A stretch of 64,000 bases of DNA from Ypsolopha sequella (lineage: Eukaryota > Arthropoda > Insecta > Lepidoptera > Ypsolophidae), in assembly GCA_934047225.1 (NCBI GenBank), contig OW203997.1, positions 3,892,417-3,956,416 on the forward strand, in the 5' to 3' direction. Below, in pieces: positions 1 to 13,600 of the stretch. The notes below the pieces were generated by a model. It ran no database searches. It had not been told where the DNA came from and was given only the letters and a program-made list of their open reading frames with translations. Made by a program: the position numbers and the translations under genes. Within the stretch, counting starts at the first letter, position 1. Each line of letters opens with the position of its first letter.

Positions 1-149
1 ATGAAGGTAAAATAAAAACACAAGTTGGGTTTAATATATATTTTTTATTATTATAAGAAATTACAGACTTACAGTGAGACAATTAGTTATTACGGGGATC
101 ATCCTTGCGCTTCTCGCCATACAAACGCATATTTTCTCGTGAATCTCGT

Positions 150-415
150 GATCTATCTTGAACCATTATCTATAAAAACGGCAAAAAAAAAACATGTCTG
201 TTGGATGGGAGACCCCTTAAATATTTATTTTATTCTGTTTTTTAGTATTTCTTGTTATAGCGGCAACAGAAATACACCATCTGTGAAAATTTTAACTGTC
301 TAACCATCACGGTTCATGAGATACAGCCTGGTGACAGACGGACAGACAGACGGACAGCGGAGTCTTAGTAATAGGGTCCCGTTGGTTACCCTTTGTGTAC
401 GGAACCCTAAAAATG
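150..415 (+). repeat. Dispersed 'gggttccgtacc' element, copy 1
   Basis: Shared with 58028-58310 over more than 200 bp: 'accattatctataaaaacgg', the 'atttattttattctgttttt' block, (GACAGACG)n-like runs and a closing 'ggaaccctaaaaatgg'. It is a common lepidopteran interspersed repeat; its class is unclear to me. Confidence 0.7.
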
Positions 416-1096
416 GAAAACCGTTCGGTTTTGCCTGTTTATTCGTCCGCGGCAGCAATGGTCTGCGGTATAACTTAAAACTTATAACTTAAGAACAACT
501 TTATGTACATCTTTAGTAACACGCATGCAAATGTAACAAAAAAAAAAAAAATATATATATATATTTTTTTTTTGTTAATAATAAATGAGACGTCCTCAGT
601 TTCGAATGTCCATAAAAAAAGGTTAAAAGTTAACGTTGTTTATTGGCTTTTCGCAATCGAATAGGCCGCTGTTGACAGAGGACGTTTTGTACAAAATAAT
701 AACCGCCTCTTTAGTAATCCTTTCATGCAGTTTCTTCCACCCAAAGGTTGTCTGGAAGAGGTCGCTCTAAGTGATAAAGTCTCTATGGTCTCCTATACTA
801 CTTACCCTACTCGTATTTTTATGTTCAATTTTAATGTTTTTTTTTGTTGTGTGACAATAAAGCTGATTGTAATTGCTCTCTCTTTAGTCACAGCAAAATT
901 TATAATACCTTGAAACCGTACTAAAGAAACTTATGCACTAAGTCTATGACGTCACAGAGCCTGCAGCGAGCTCCCGCCAGTATTTGAAACTCGAGTTTTG
1001 AAATACCTATAAAACTACCTTTTTTCCAATCATAGTTCCAATCTAATAGGCATGATGATTAAAAAATTCAGAAATTATCAGAAAATATTGAATATA

Positions 1097-1308
1097 GATT
1101 ATCAGAAAATATTGGACACGTATTTTTTTCTTTTGACAGTTAATAAAAAAATTATGAAGATATAGCCCGCTAAAGTTCCGCGTGACGTCATGCCTAAGTA
1201 CACTTTTTACCTAGGCGTGACGTCACCAGCCCCCACTCCCAATTATCTCTGTCATTTTTTGTTTGATTGACAAAAGAAAAAATACGTGTCCAATATTTTT
1301 TGATAATC
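1097..1308. repeat. Foldback (MITE-like)
   Basis: The arms 1097-1139 (gattatcagaaaatattgga ...) and 1268-1308 are inverted copies about 42 bp long, enclosing a GACGTCA-containing spacer. Confidence 0.6.
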
Positions 1309-1492
1309 TTCAAATGACGGATTAAATAGAATAATATTTTGGTTACCCTGTCATCTCCCCTATATTTAGTTCCGTGTCTCTACCCAGAGTGAATTGCAAA
1401 TGACCTAGAGTTGGCTTTGATTCCGCTTACTGTCATAGGTTTGACGCTTTCAGCCTTAGTCCAGTAACTGCAATGATGTTTGGCATTTTCAG

Positions 1493-1603
1493 AGCCCTGC
1501 AACAAGCACCATTGCCAACTTCCTGTTTGTACCAACTCAAGCGCACGAGCCAGATTACACCGATACTATTGATCAAGTGACTGAGAACGGATCTGACGAA
1601 CTT
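1493..1603 (+). CDS. OBP-like gene, first visible exon
   Basis: The exon is bounded by ttttcag and gtaagt, is 111 nt long and is in phase 0/0. It encodes an acidic, Ser/Thr-rich lead (starts SPATSTIANF, ends ENGSDEL) without cysteines. It is internal, because no start codon or signal peptide precedes it. Confidence 0.5.
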
Positions 1604-4600
1604 GTAAGTACAAACACTATTTTGTCGGGGGTCAATTTTATTGGTAGAGTATTTTATTGGTAACAGGTGGTAGAGCTGATGCCGGGCTTGACTGTGGAGG
1701 TACCACCATCTTATTTGGAGACCCCCTCCAAGTAATTCGGGGGAGAGTAAGAGGACAGCTCACAGGCAAAAAACCAGGCGACCCACCATGCCTGGGACCG
1801 ATGGATGGCGGTTTATCCATCCCAAATTGCAAGGCCTTAGGAACAGACTTCTGACGGGCAGTGGCGTCACTGGTGCGAGGGTTCCGGCACCACTCTCACC
1901 AACATGTGTGAGTATGGGCAATTCTTCCAGGATGACCGCCGGGAGTGGCAAAGTCCTGAAAAGGCTTATGTCCAGCAGTCGACGAACTAGGCCGATGAAT
2001 GGATGAATGACACAGGTGTTTGCCCGCGGCTTCGTTGGCTGCTCTAGGTCACTTTGGTGTTTGTTTTACTTTTTATTAAGTCCCTAATTAATTAACTAAT
2101 TATTTTGAATGTGGACGTGGACGTATCCAGCAGTGGACGAACTAGGCTGATGGATGTATGGATGGAATTTTATTGTAAATTGTACTCTAGCTTTTGTAAG
2201 ATTCATGAATGATTTTGTAAGTAGGATTCATTCGTAATTTATCATTCGAGTTAGCTAGGTTTTAAAAAAGTATTGTATGCAATAAGACACACGGTTTGTC
2301 TTTTTTCCAGTTAAAATTACGTTTTTTTAGAAGATCTACGAATCAAAGAAAGAATTCCTAGTGACAGAAATATATGTCTCTCATTAAAAACAAAAATATT
2401 ACCTGAACTTTTAATAAAGGTTATCATTAAAACGACCGTGGGTAAATTCGGTCCAAGCGCTGCCAAGATCAAGACATATTTTAAATGACAGGACATAATG
2501 TAGTCCTCAAGCAAGCAGAACCCCATCAAAATCTATTCGAGAAATTTCGAGATATGACTAATCATGTTTTACAACATCCGCGGGGCCGCGACGAAAGTTT
2601 ATGCAAATGTAAAAATTTTAAGGAATACATTTTATTTTATTTTTATTTCTTTTATTTTGATGGGTTTCTGCTTGCTTGAGGATTACATTATGTCCTTTTA
2701 TTTAATACACATTTTAATCTTGGAGGCGCTTGGACCAACTTCCATACAAGTTTGCCCACTGTCGTTTATCCCTGCTCTATGCTCGGTCGATTAGAAAATG
2801 AGGTTCTTCAATTTGGACACCAGGTTCGAATTCCGCCGGTCGAAAATGAATCAATGTGTTTTTTAATGGTTTTGTTTAGTTTGTATACTTACACTTGCTA
2901 AACGGTGAAGGTAAGCAATGTAAGCGAAATATGCATGCCCAAAATGTCTTTATTTGCGTCCGAAATGACGCTATAAAGCTACCCGCCATTACGTTGGGAC
3001 GTAAAAATCATTGGTGAAACTTTTATAATGACAGTCCACGGACGAAAACACCTTTGACACCACATATGTAGGTACGATATGTTTTTACAGGATCCCCTCG
3101 CATGTTGCGATATGACAGACTTCATCCCATCAGCATTCCGGTCAGAATGCAACTTCCACTTGTCCTGGGACGATAACAGCAGACTGAGTATCCATGAAGA
3201 CCCTTCAGTGTCGACCACCACGGAGCAACCGCACGAAGTGAAACTGAAGCATCATGATGTTAAAGTCGTACCGTTATCGGTTAGTAAATGAATAGTATAT
3301 TTCATTACGAGTGCGGAAAGCCTGTCATTGCAAAGAGTTCCGACAAATGTCTACCCGAGCCGAGGCGCAGCCGAAGGTGAGGGTTGACAGTCGGAACAAG
3401 TTGCAATGACGGTTCCGCACGTGTACTGAACAACTATTTTTAATACAGTTGCGAAAAAATGAAGCAATTTAATAAAATAACAAAAACACAATAAACTCAA
3501 CTAACTAATACTCCACGCAATAAATTCTTCGTATGTAGATATGTAGCGACTTTTTGACTTCTCCGAAGCATTTTGTGCAATTATACTGAGTTCCGGTGGT
3601 GTCAATTCAAATAAAATATCGTCGAAATTACTCATTTTGTGCAACAAACAACTAAACCCGCAAAGAAAATTTTTGGAAAATGGCGCCAACCGTAAAAGAA
3701 TATAAGCAGAGATTTTTTTTTGTTTTCTTCACCCATTCTGGCTAGGCAAAGAGAACTATGCCCATACAGCCAAGTCTTCAGTAGATTTTTTTTATTGATA
3801 TGAAATGAAAATGAAATTTAATGAGATGAAATGAAATGAAACCTAACCTAACTCATTGAATCAAATCATTAAATCTGATATTGAAACAAAATAGTAGCTT
3901 CTTTTTAGAAATATTTGCATGAATCATAAAAACTTCTTTGATTTTTTTTTTGTAAAAACTTCGTGGTTGGTTTTTTTCTTTTTAATAGACAATATTTTGA
4001 CAGTTGGGAAAGAGAACGCACGAGTTCGGAAAAGGTAAAGAAAAAGCTCGAGTATGTAATAGCCCACATCCCGAACGCTATACGTCCCTGCAATACGCCA
4101 CTTTTTGAGCAACTGTATTAAAAAAGTATTTTATCTACTCCAATACGGGTATTGCAATAAGATAATTGCAACATCAAAAGCAGTTTTATAAGTATCTATC
4201 TACATTCTTTATCTGATGTTATGTTATAATATTAAATTATAACACCGCGATTCTGGGCTACAATTCATCCATGCATCAGCCCGTATTCGTCCACTGCTGG
4301 ACATAGGCCTCCCCAATATTACGCTACTCTTGGCGGTCCTCAGTCATCCTCATCCAGCCGCCACCCGCAACGTCCTTCAGATAGTCAGTCCAGCGGATAC
4401 GAGGATGGCCTACGCTGCGCTTTGCTGTGCGTGGTCTTCATTCCAAAGCCTTACGGCCCCAACGATTATCACGTCGGCGACAAATATGGCCAGTCCACTG
4501 CTACTTCAACTTACTGATTCGGCAGGCTATGTCGGTCACCTTCGATCTCTGACGGATATCTTCGTTCCGGATTCGGATTTCGGGCTGCGATTAGCCCAAT

Positions 4601-7600
4601 TTGTTATAAAACCGCTAAACAAGCCAAACAGCAACAGATACGATAAACAAGTCCCAACCTTATTTCTTAAGCCACGCCCCCTTTATCCTGATTGGCCTTC
4701 AAGGCAGCATTATCAGGGGGACGCACCCGAGGTTCATGAACGAGTGTTCTTGAAATTTCGTGAAATTGTTAGTTGAAAATATTATAAATAAAGAAAGACA
4801 AAAATGCAAAAATGTTAGTACTGAAAATTGAGTTTCCTTCAAATTATCTATATAAAACGGCAATTTCATATTTAAAGACCTAATACACTAAAAGTACATA
4901 TTCAATTTTAGTAGTAACTATAAAATATTATAATTTATTACAGTGCGAGAAAGAAACCTGCGTGTTCCAGCAACTGAACATAGTATCTGACAACGGAGCA
5001 GTCGACAAGACTGCCTTCTCGAAACTGCTGGACGAATTCATCAATGAACACCCAAATTGGCGCAGTGCTAAAGCTAGAGTGGTTACTAGGTAAATATCTT
5101 TTGAAAGGCCCGTAATGTTTTATTAGGAACATTGCATTTTTCCAAGAAAGATGGTGGTACCTCCACAGTCGAGTCCGGCATCAGCTCTACCACCTGTAAA
5201 AACCTCGACTGTGGAGGTACCACCATCTTACTTGGAGACCCCCTCGAAGTTATTCGGGGGAGATTAAGAGGACAGCTCACAGGCAAAAAACCAGGAGGCC
5301 CATCATGCCTGGGACCGATGGATTGCGGTATATCCATCTCTAATAGCCAGACCTTATATGGAACAGACTAGTGACGGGCAGCGGCGTCACTGGTGCGAGG
5401 GTTCCGGCACCGCGCTCACCAACCCGCCTGCCCAGCGTGTGTGAGTATGGCCAATTCTTTCAGGATGACCGCCGGGAGTGGCGAAGTCCTGGAAAGGTTT
5501 ATGTCCAGCAGTGGATGAACTAGGCTGATGGATTGCATTTTTAACACTCTTACCGCCGGTGTATCATATGATACACCTAGAGGTGTACTGGTGGGGATCT
5601 AAAAAGGCCGACTTGGGTGAATCATAAAATTATTTGAAAGTAAGATAGAGTCAGAGTTTTTTCACGCGTGCAAAAGAGACGGCACTAGAACAAAATCATA
5701 ATGTGATTCATGCAAAACGGCCTTTTTAGAGGACCAGGGGCTCTACCGCGTAATTCTCATTTGTATCAACTTCAAGCAAATGCATGCGAAATTCAACGCG
5801 TGCAAAAGAGATGGCATGTTAGGCGGGTGTCGTCGCACGCACGTCAATTTTCAATCTCAAGTTGATGTTGATGAAAATGAGAATTACGCGGTAGACCCAC
5901 TGGTCCTCAGGGTATCTGTTTCGTTTGGCAGGTGCTTGACAAAGCTAATTACGGCGTACGATGCTGACTGCGAAATCAACAAGATTCTAGCGTGCACTTT
6001 CGATGTTCTAACTGAGGTAAACATTTGTATTTATACAATCTATAATATACATACATACATCACATACATACATACATCACGCCTGTCCCCCAGATAGCCG
6101 TTCATAAACTGACATCGGTTTCAGGCCCGCACTTAGAGACACAGGACCCCTAGGCACTTGACATTTGGGGCCTAGTTTTAAGGACTCAAGGTCGTTGGCG
6201 ATTACCTGCCCCTTAAAAAAATCAACTCGCGTCGCAACACAGACTGTTCAAACAACGACTTTCGCTACACTGTCGTCGACTTCTTCAACATCAACTCTGA
6301 GCACGGTTTGCATAGGCTCCAAAGTCATTTTAAATTTTTACGTTAATCTGTATATATAAAATTCAAAGTCCTGACTGACTGACTGACTGACTGACTGACT
6401 GACTGACTGGCTGACTGACTGACTGATATATCAACGCACAGCCTAAACCACTGGTCCTAGAGACTTGAAATTTTGCATATAGATACCTTATATAGTGTAG
6501 GCATCCACTAAGAAAAGATTTTTCAAAATTCACCCCACTAAGGGGGTGAAATGGGGGTCCAAAGTTTGTATGGGGAAACAAGATTAGTTAGACTATTTTA
6601 TTCGAGACTTCACAGGAGTACTCCTATCTATAAATGAGTAATAAACATATGTTTCAGGTTTTTTCAGAATTCAACCCCTAAAAGGGGAAAATGGGGTAAC
6701 AAAGTCTGAAAATCAACATGGGTATCGTTTATATGGTTTATCGGGTCGCTGATTACGAAAACAACAACGATTTTAAAATCCAACGTGGTGGACGTGAAAA
6801 AGGGTTGTCCAGAATTCAACCCCTAAAAGTGGGAAATGGGGTGACAAAGTCTGAAAACCAACATGGATATCGTTTGTACGGTTTATCGGGTCGCTGATTA
6901 CGAAAACAACAACGATTTCTAAATCCAACGTAGTGGACGTGAAATACCATCATCCCTTGTTGGGGTGCGATGGGGTTGAAATGTGTAAATATCAATATGA
7001 GTGTTGTTTTTATGGTTTTTTGGGACGGAATTTTGAAATTTAATATAGAGTATATGAAAATTCTTAAAAGTATGTGTGCCACAGCAAATCGGCTGTAACA
7101 GACGGACACACAGACAGCCACACAAGAGATCCTATTAGGGTTCCATTTTTTCCTTTTGAGGTATCTATCTATCTATATATCCACAATCTATCTATCTGTC
7201 TATCTATCTATTTGTCTATCTAAAAAATAGAAACAGCTGTTCCACAGAAAAGTTACATACTACTCGACCAAAAAATATAAAACAACTGTTTCTTTTTATC
7301 TATATATCCACAATCTATCTATCTGTCTATCTATCTATTTGTCTATACCAAAAACTCTATACTATACTCGACCAAAAAGTATAAAACAACTGTTTCTTTT
7401 TTCATGAAATTTGTTCGTATCGACGAGTAATCACCAGTTTCTGGTTTCCGCAACATCATCTTGACACTTTGTATAGACCAAAGGAACAGACTGGTGATGG
7501 GCAGCGGCGTCACTTGTGCGAGGGTTCCGGCACCGCGCTCACCAACCCGCCTGCCCAGCGTGTGTAAGTACGGGCAATTCTTCCAGGATGACCGCTGGGA

Positions 7601-10600
7601 GTGGCAAAGTCCTGGAAAGGCTTATGTCCAGCAGTGGACGAACTAGGCTGATAGATGGATAGATAGACCAAAAATGAATTCTTAAATAACATTTGATTTC
7701 CAGAATTGCGCGCATACAAAGAAGACTGTTGATCCCTGCAAGTATGTATAAATTCACAAATTTTCTATTTTATTTAATAGTAGTTTATGCTACAAAGGCG
7801 CAAAGGAATAAATTACGAGGATGATTTAAAACACGAGCGTAGCGAGTGTTTTAAACGTAACCGAGTAATTTATTGCTTTTACGCCCGTGTATCATACTAC
7901 GTTTTTCAATGCATAGTGTGAGGAAATAAAACAAATATAATTTTGTGAACTTTAATTTGTAATTGGCTCCAGAGCCGTTAAACAGTGGAAAAAAAAGTAT
8001 GACATTTATGGTACACAGGAAAGGCTGCAGGTTAGCCAACCATTGTAAATAAATAAAAAAAATAAAAATAAAGCCCTAGGGCAAAATAATCGACTTTCTG
8101 TTCGGTTTTGATGCATAAAAAGTGGGCCTTTACGAACACTTGCATTGAAAAATATTTTATTTATATTTTAATAATACTGTTTTCAGGCACCTCTCTGCGA
8201 TGAAGAACGATACAATTTGCTTGATAAATTCGTCGAAATACTTTGTAAGTATCTATTTGTTAGTTCTCAGACGTCTCGTTACGTTAGTTTTACCTTGACA
8301 CTTGACACTCGAAGTATCTTGCGTTTTATTCATGTACCATGTTATCCATTCTACCCAAATCGGTACTACAGAATGGCATTTTTTAAAATAAAAACGAGCC
8401 TAAAATTTGATTTTCTACTACCTTTATGAAAAAGTTCCATTTAATACTCGAAATAAGTTTTGAAAATCGAACTTTCCGGGCCCCGTTGCGGAATGACTAT
8501 CAGGTCAGTTTGAAATATCGTATTGAAATCTCATTTATTGCAAAATTAGGTTCTTTTTGACGGTTGTCTTCATTTCATGCTAAATTGGGTTCTTTTTGAC
8601 GTCCTTAGTTTGTCTTTACAATCGAAATTCCCTGCGTTCCGATTCACGACATAATCGCGTCGGCAACTCTTTTTTCGCAAAATTATACTGGCCACAAATA
8701 AAAGCCGCCGGCCGAAGCCTGAAAAAAAAGGGTGAAAACCGCGCCGCGCATTGCAAAGTCATCAAATACATTAAACTTGAAAGGAAAAATTAAATATTTA
8801 AATACATAAATCAGGTAGTAGAAAAGGTATCGTTCGCAACGAGTAAAAATGGGTTTTCGGCTCACGTCGAAACTACCTTCATTCCTCGGGTAAGAAAATC
8901 CGCCATTTTATACTCGTCACGATATATACTATTGGTAACCCGTTTTAACATTTTAGCCCGTTTTCTATTGGGTAAAAGTGTGACAGTTTTGAGTAGAGCG
9001 CTGCCACTTGGTACGAGTGTCATACATAAACGTCAAACTAAGTCCAAAAAGCCTGGCTGGCAGAAATAACTATGCGATGAGTGGGGGGGCGGGGGGCAAA
9101 GTACCGAACCCTCTCCCACACAGAAAAAAAATCTTTTTTGTCGTTTCCGGGTAAATAGATGATGGCCAGTTCATTTGTTATTAAAACTATTATATGCAGG
9201 TACCTAAAACTGCATTAATAAATTATTCATTAATTCTTTCAACTACATTATAAGTATATTTAAGTAAATAGTAGTAGTAAGTTCGCTCAAAAAAAAGTGA
9301 TTTGCAGTAGAATGTGATTTATTAACGATACAGAATCACCTCCTAAATTACTTTCCATTTAAATTGAAAGACCTTATATAAAAAGTACATTTAAGTAAAC
9401 ATGTACCTTTTGGGATTTCCCATAGATTTTTTTGTCACAGGTGAATTTGCGAGTATCGACTTTCATACAATCAACACTCGCACACCCTCGTTTCAACGAC
9501 AATTTTTAGGTCGCAACCTGATAAACTGCCAAACTATATTTGTCTTACAATTTTTCAGAAAAACCGCCGCCAGTACTGCGACTTCCCACAGATCGTTCCA
9601 CACGATGCCCTGGCTCAGTGTGAAGTGCTGTCTATCAATCGCATCGAGTCATCACCTCACCTTGTACCGACCAAGAGGAAACATGGCTGGATGGCCTTTA
9701 AACCTATGGTACTTTTTTATTCTCTATGGACTTGCGCTTGGCATCAATACTACCATCAGTTAGGCTTCAATGACCTTGAGTCGACCTGTGTCGGTACAAA
9801 TATCGACAGAAATTATATTGAAATAACGTTCATATCAACGCGCATTGTCGCTTGGTCCTTGGATAGCGCCAAATAGGAAAAAATAATATTTTTCACACGG
9901 ACGCGATGGACGAAAAAAATTCCAACAATAATTTGTAATATGCAATACTTTTCTTGTATTTGAGTGCAAGAACCATACAAATAACATTTGCGGTTTCAAA
10001 GAAATAACCAATTTTAGTCTAAAAACAGCTTGACTTTAGACAATATTTTTATGCTGTTTCTTATACGCGATAATAATTTTAATGTAAGGTTAAATTTATT
10101 CAACCGCCCGAATTTCTATGGGAGGTTCAGTGGGTGATTGAGACCACATACTTGACGTCATAGACAATACAGCCCAGAAAGATGTCTATTGTTCAATATG
10201 TTGCGTACAAAAAATTCTGTCAACAAGCCGAGGCATGAAGAACGGGATACTGCAATACTATATGTATATTTTTTTATTGTTTTCTTTATTTTCAAAAATC
10301 TTAACCTAGTTACAAAAATGCACAATCAACAAAAACCCACAGGGTTTTATATTGCGGAGTTCGGTTCGTATATTAAATTTTTTTTTTTTAAATATATAAA
10401 TATACTGATAAATAGGATATACAAATATAATTAAATCTCAAGATATATTTCGGGTCCGACCTGGACCCGGCATCAGTTGAGTATCTGACTATCCAGGTCG
10501 GACCCGAAATATATCTTGAGATTTAATTATATTTGTATATCCTATTTATCAGTATATTTATATCTTTTAAAAAAACTTTAAAAGCTGTTATAGCGTATAT

Positions 10601-13600
10601 AATTTAAAAAAATATATTAAATTATAGTAGCAATAGGTAAGCATCTCACAACCATAGCTGGGTGGTGATCGCGGTCGGTCCGCACACACAACACGCATCC
10701 GCCTGCCCGTGTGTGAGGGCCGTCCGCGATCCACATACATACAAAGAAAGACAAAAATTGAGTGCTCACCTATATGACTTAACGCTAATCTAGGTCGGCA
10801 TGTTTTGTTTGCATGAGATGACATTTTACAATAAAAGTTATAATAATAGGTAGGTAGCAGTGGTAACTCTATTTATAGGTATATAGACAATGACACTCCC
10901 ATTAGAATGTCATTGCTTATAGTATATAAGGTGACTTTTTGATCATCGTCCAAATTCATACTGGAGGCTTGATAAGTGATCAGTATCTTGGATCAGTAAC
11001 AATTTTTGGGAAATTCGTATAATGAAATTTCGGCTTCCCATATAAATTCAGTTCCAGTCCCGAGTGAATCACTATGGGGAGTCGAAATTTCATTTTACGA
11101 ATTTCACCAAAATTGTTACTGATGCATGATACTGATCACTTACCAAGCCACCAGTATGAATTTGGACGATGATCAAAAAGTCACCTTGTATATTCACAGT
11201 CACCATTACTAGCAAAATATTTTTTTAGAGATGACATGGCGTTTTTCTGTTGTAGGTAACTTTGTGTGAAATCATCATCCACGTCATTTAATATATTTGG
11301 TAGAAGATACTCACAGGCTCTTCCAAGGTCATTCTATCTTACGTATAGATCCACAAACTTATCTTTCCCGAAGACGAAGACTCTCACACCCAGACGAACA
11401 TGCCCGAGTCGCTGTAGTAGGGGGGCAGCCTCAACACCGCTCTGGGCGCGTTATTGTATTGGACACGGGTAGCACCGTACGACTTCTGAGTGTAGCTAGC
11501 CCACAAGCTTTACCTCCAATTCCGTCTTTTCCATAAGGGCACGGGGGGCACTAGCCCAGGGCCCCCGGTTTGACGGGGCCTCAAGAGTGCCAACATTTTT
11601 AAACGATAATTTCGATATATTCACATAAATTTATTTACTTGCAAGATTTATGTGGAAACTTGTTTGGTTTTAAGATTAATTTATTGTTATTTGTGTTATG
11701 TGTTAAGAAAACTGTTTGATTCCCAATCAATAAAAAAAAAAAAAAATCAAATGAGGCAGAAATAAACAATATGCACAAATACATGAAACTAAAATAGCCA
11801 CATCCATTGTACGTTTTCGTTATCACTTGTGCCGAAATACCCCCCGACCCCGTACCTTTCAAGATTGTAGGTCACTGGGTGAACCCTATAGGTTTTAAGA
11901 AAACGTGTTTTTTTGAATCCCCGAGGGGCATCGAAGGTGTTCCCGAGTGTCACAGTCGACACTCGGTACACCCGCATTTCACCGACGATTTTTACGTCTC
12001 AACGTGATGTGTGATGAGCCCTGTTACCATTCTTAGAACACAAATACATGCTTTTTAGGGCATGCAAGTTTCCTCACGATGTCTTACTTCATCGTTCCAC
12101 AACCGGCAAGTATTAGGTTACAAATACTATGCACACAAATTCCGAAGGGTTCATGCCCGACCGGGGATCGAACCTGGGTCTCAAGATTAAGAGGCCAGCG
12201 CTCTACCGCCTGAGCTACGCTAGTGTCAAAAAATCCAGAAAGTATACTATACATATTTAGTTTTTTTTAGGTAAGGTTAAGTTACCTAGTCATTAGTTAT
12301 TTAGAGTAACTTTAATTACTTTGTCATTGTAGTTTTTAATTTCTCCTGCACGCCTACCAACTACTATTTATATTTCTTGTACCAACTTTGGGTTGACTGG
12401 TAGAGAATGCTTTATGCATTAAGTCCGCCATTTTGTACTTTTTAATTGTGCAATAAAGAATTTATGATGATGATGATGATGATATTTATCTAAAAAAATT
12501 CCAGTGCAAAGACACCACCCCCTCCGCCAGCTGTCTGATGTCTAAAATGGGGGTCCTCAGCAAATACAACTTCATGGATTACTTCAAGATGAAGTCTCGC
12601 CTCAAGAACTTCACATCGAGCCACGTCGAATGGTCAACGTTGACCGATATGTATACAAGTACATTGTTGGGAATACCGATGTACAGTGGACACTGCTCTA
12701 GTCCGAGGAAGCTGCTGAATGTTCTGGACTCTATGTTGATGGTAAGTGGTCATAGCCAGAAGACATCACTCATCTGGAGGTCGCGGAGTCCATATCCCGT
12801 AGGGGCAAATCTGTGTTCGGTCTGCGTGCTTTGGAAGGCACGTTAAGGGACTCCACAATGCTAAACATTTCAGTTCCTTCAATGCAGGTGGTAAATATTT
12901 TAAAAATTATGGCGTTTTTTATCTCAAGACAATTATTATTTACACTTCATAAATAAACAAACTTTCAATTATTTTACTTTAAAAAAAAGCATTAGTTTCA
13001 CTAAAAAAGCCATTCAGTTTCCATATTTCAAAACCGATTGAAACGAAACCAACACATGCAGTGTGTAATAAACATATTTATTACATTAAATTACATTATA
13101 GTCACATTAAATTATAGTTAATGTCTTAATGTAGCCGCGATTTCAAAATAACTGAAGTTTTGCATGCACGGCATCTGATCAGAGCAGGATAGACAGTTAT
13201 TAAAAAATAAAAGCGTTAGAGTAGGGCTGAATTTTAGGATTGTGCAGCCCCTTAAGCTGTGGGTCTATATCACAGAACATTTAAATAATGTTCTGAGGTC
13301 TATATTCGTGGCCAAAGTACAGCGATAGAGCCACTTATCACGCAAGGACGTAATAATCATTGGTGAAACGTGGATATATGAGTGTGGACTTCCATTTCAT
13401 AGTCCACACTCGGAAGGAACACATCTGACACCCACTTCCATTAATTTACTTTTATTCTACGTTTTATTTTAAAGCTCAAAATAACTATGAAACTGAATTA
13501 CTTGTTTAGAATCTCAATCAGATCTTGTTTAACACTAACTAAAACACACTTTTAGTGTAAAATAGGTATTTGAATAATGATCTTGACTGCAACATTTTCT

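Noticed and set aside
725..913. First exon or signal peptide of the OBP-like gene
   Set aside because: The frame is open, but it lacks a signal-peptide pattern in the right place and a donor in compatible phase.
4330..4776. 148-codon plus-strand ORF
   Set aside because: It is the antisense shadow of a minus-strand LINE 3' end.
11266..11536. Two overlapping short ORFs in an OBP-like intron
   Set aside because: Neither has a recognisable domain, and the stretch ends in a repeat-like 'cagggcccccggtttgacgg'; not supported as an exon.
12165..12235. tRNA-Lys(CTT) gene
   Set aside because: A and B boxes and a CTCTTAA loop are present, but the acceptor stem does not pair and a SINE body follows.
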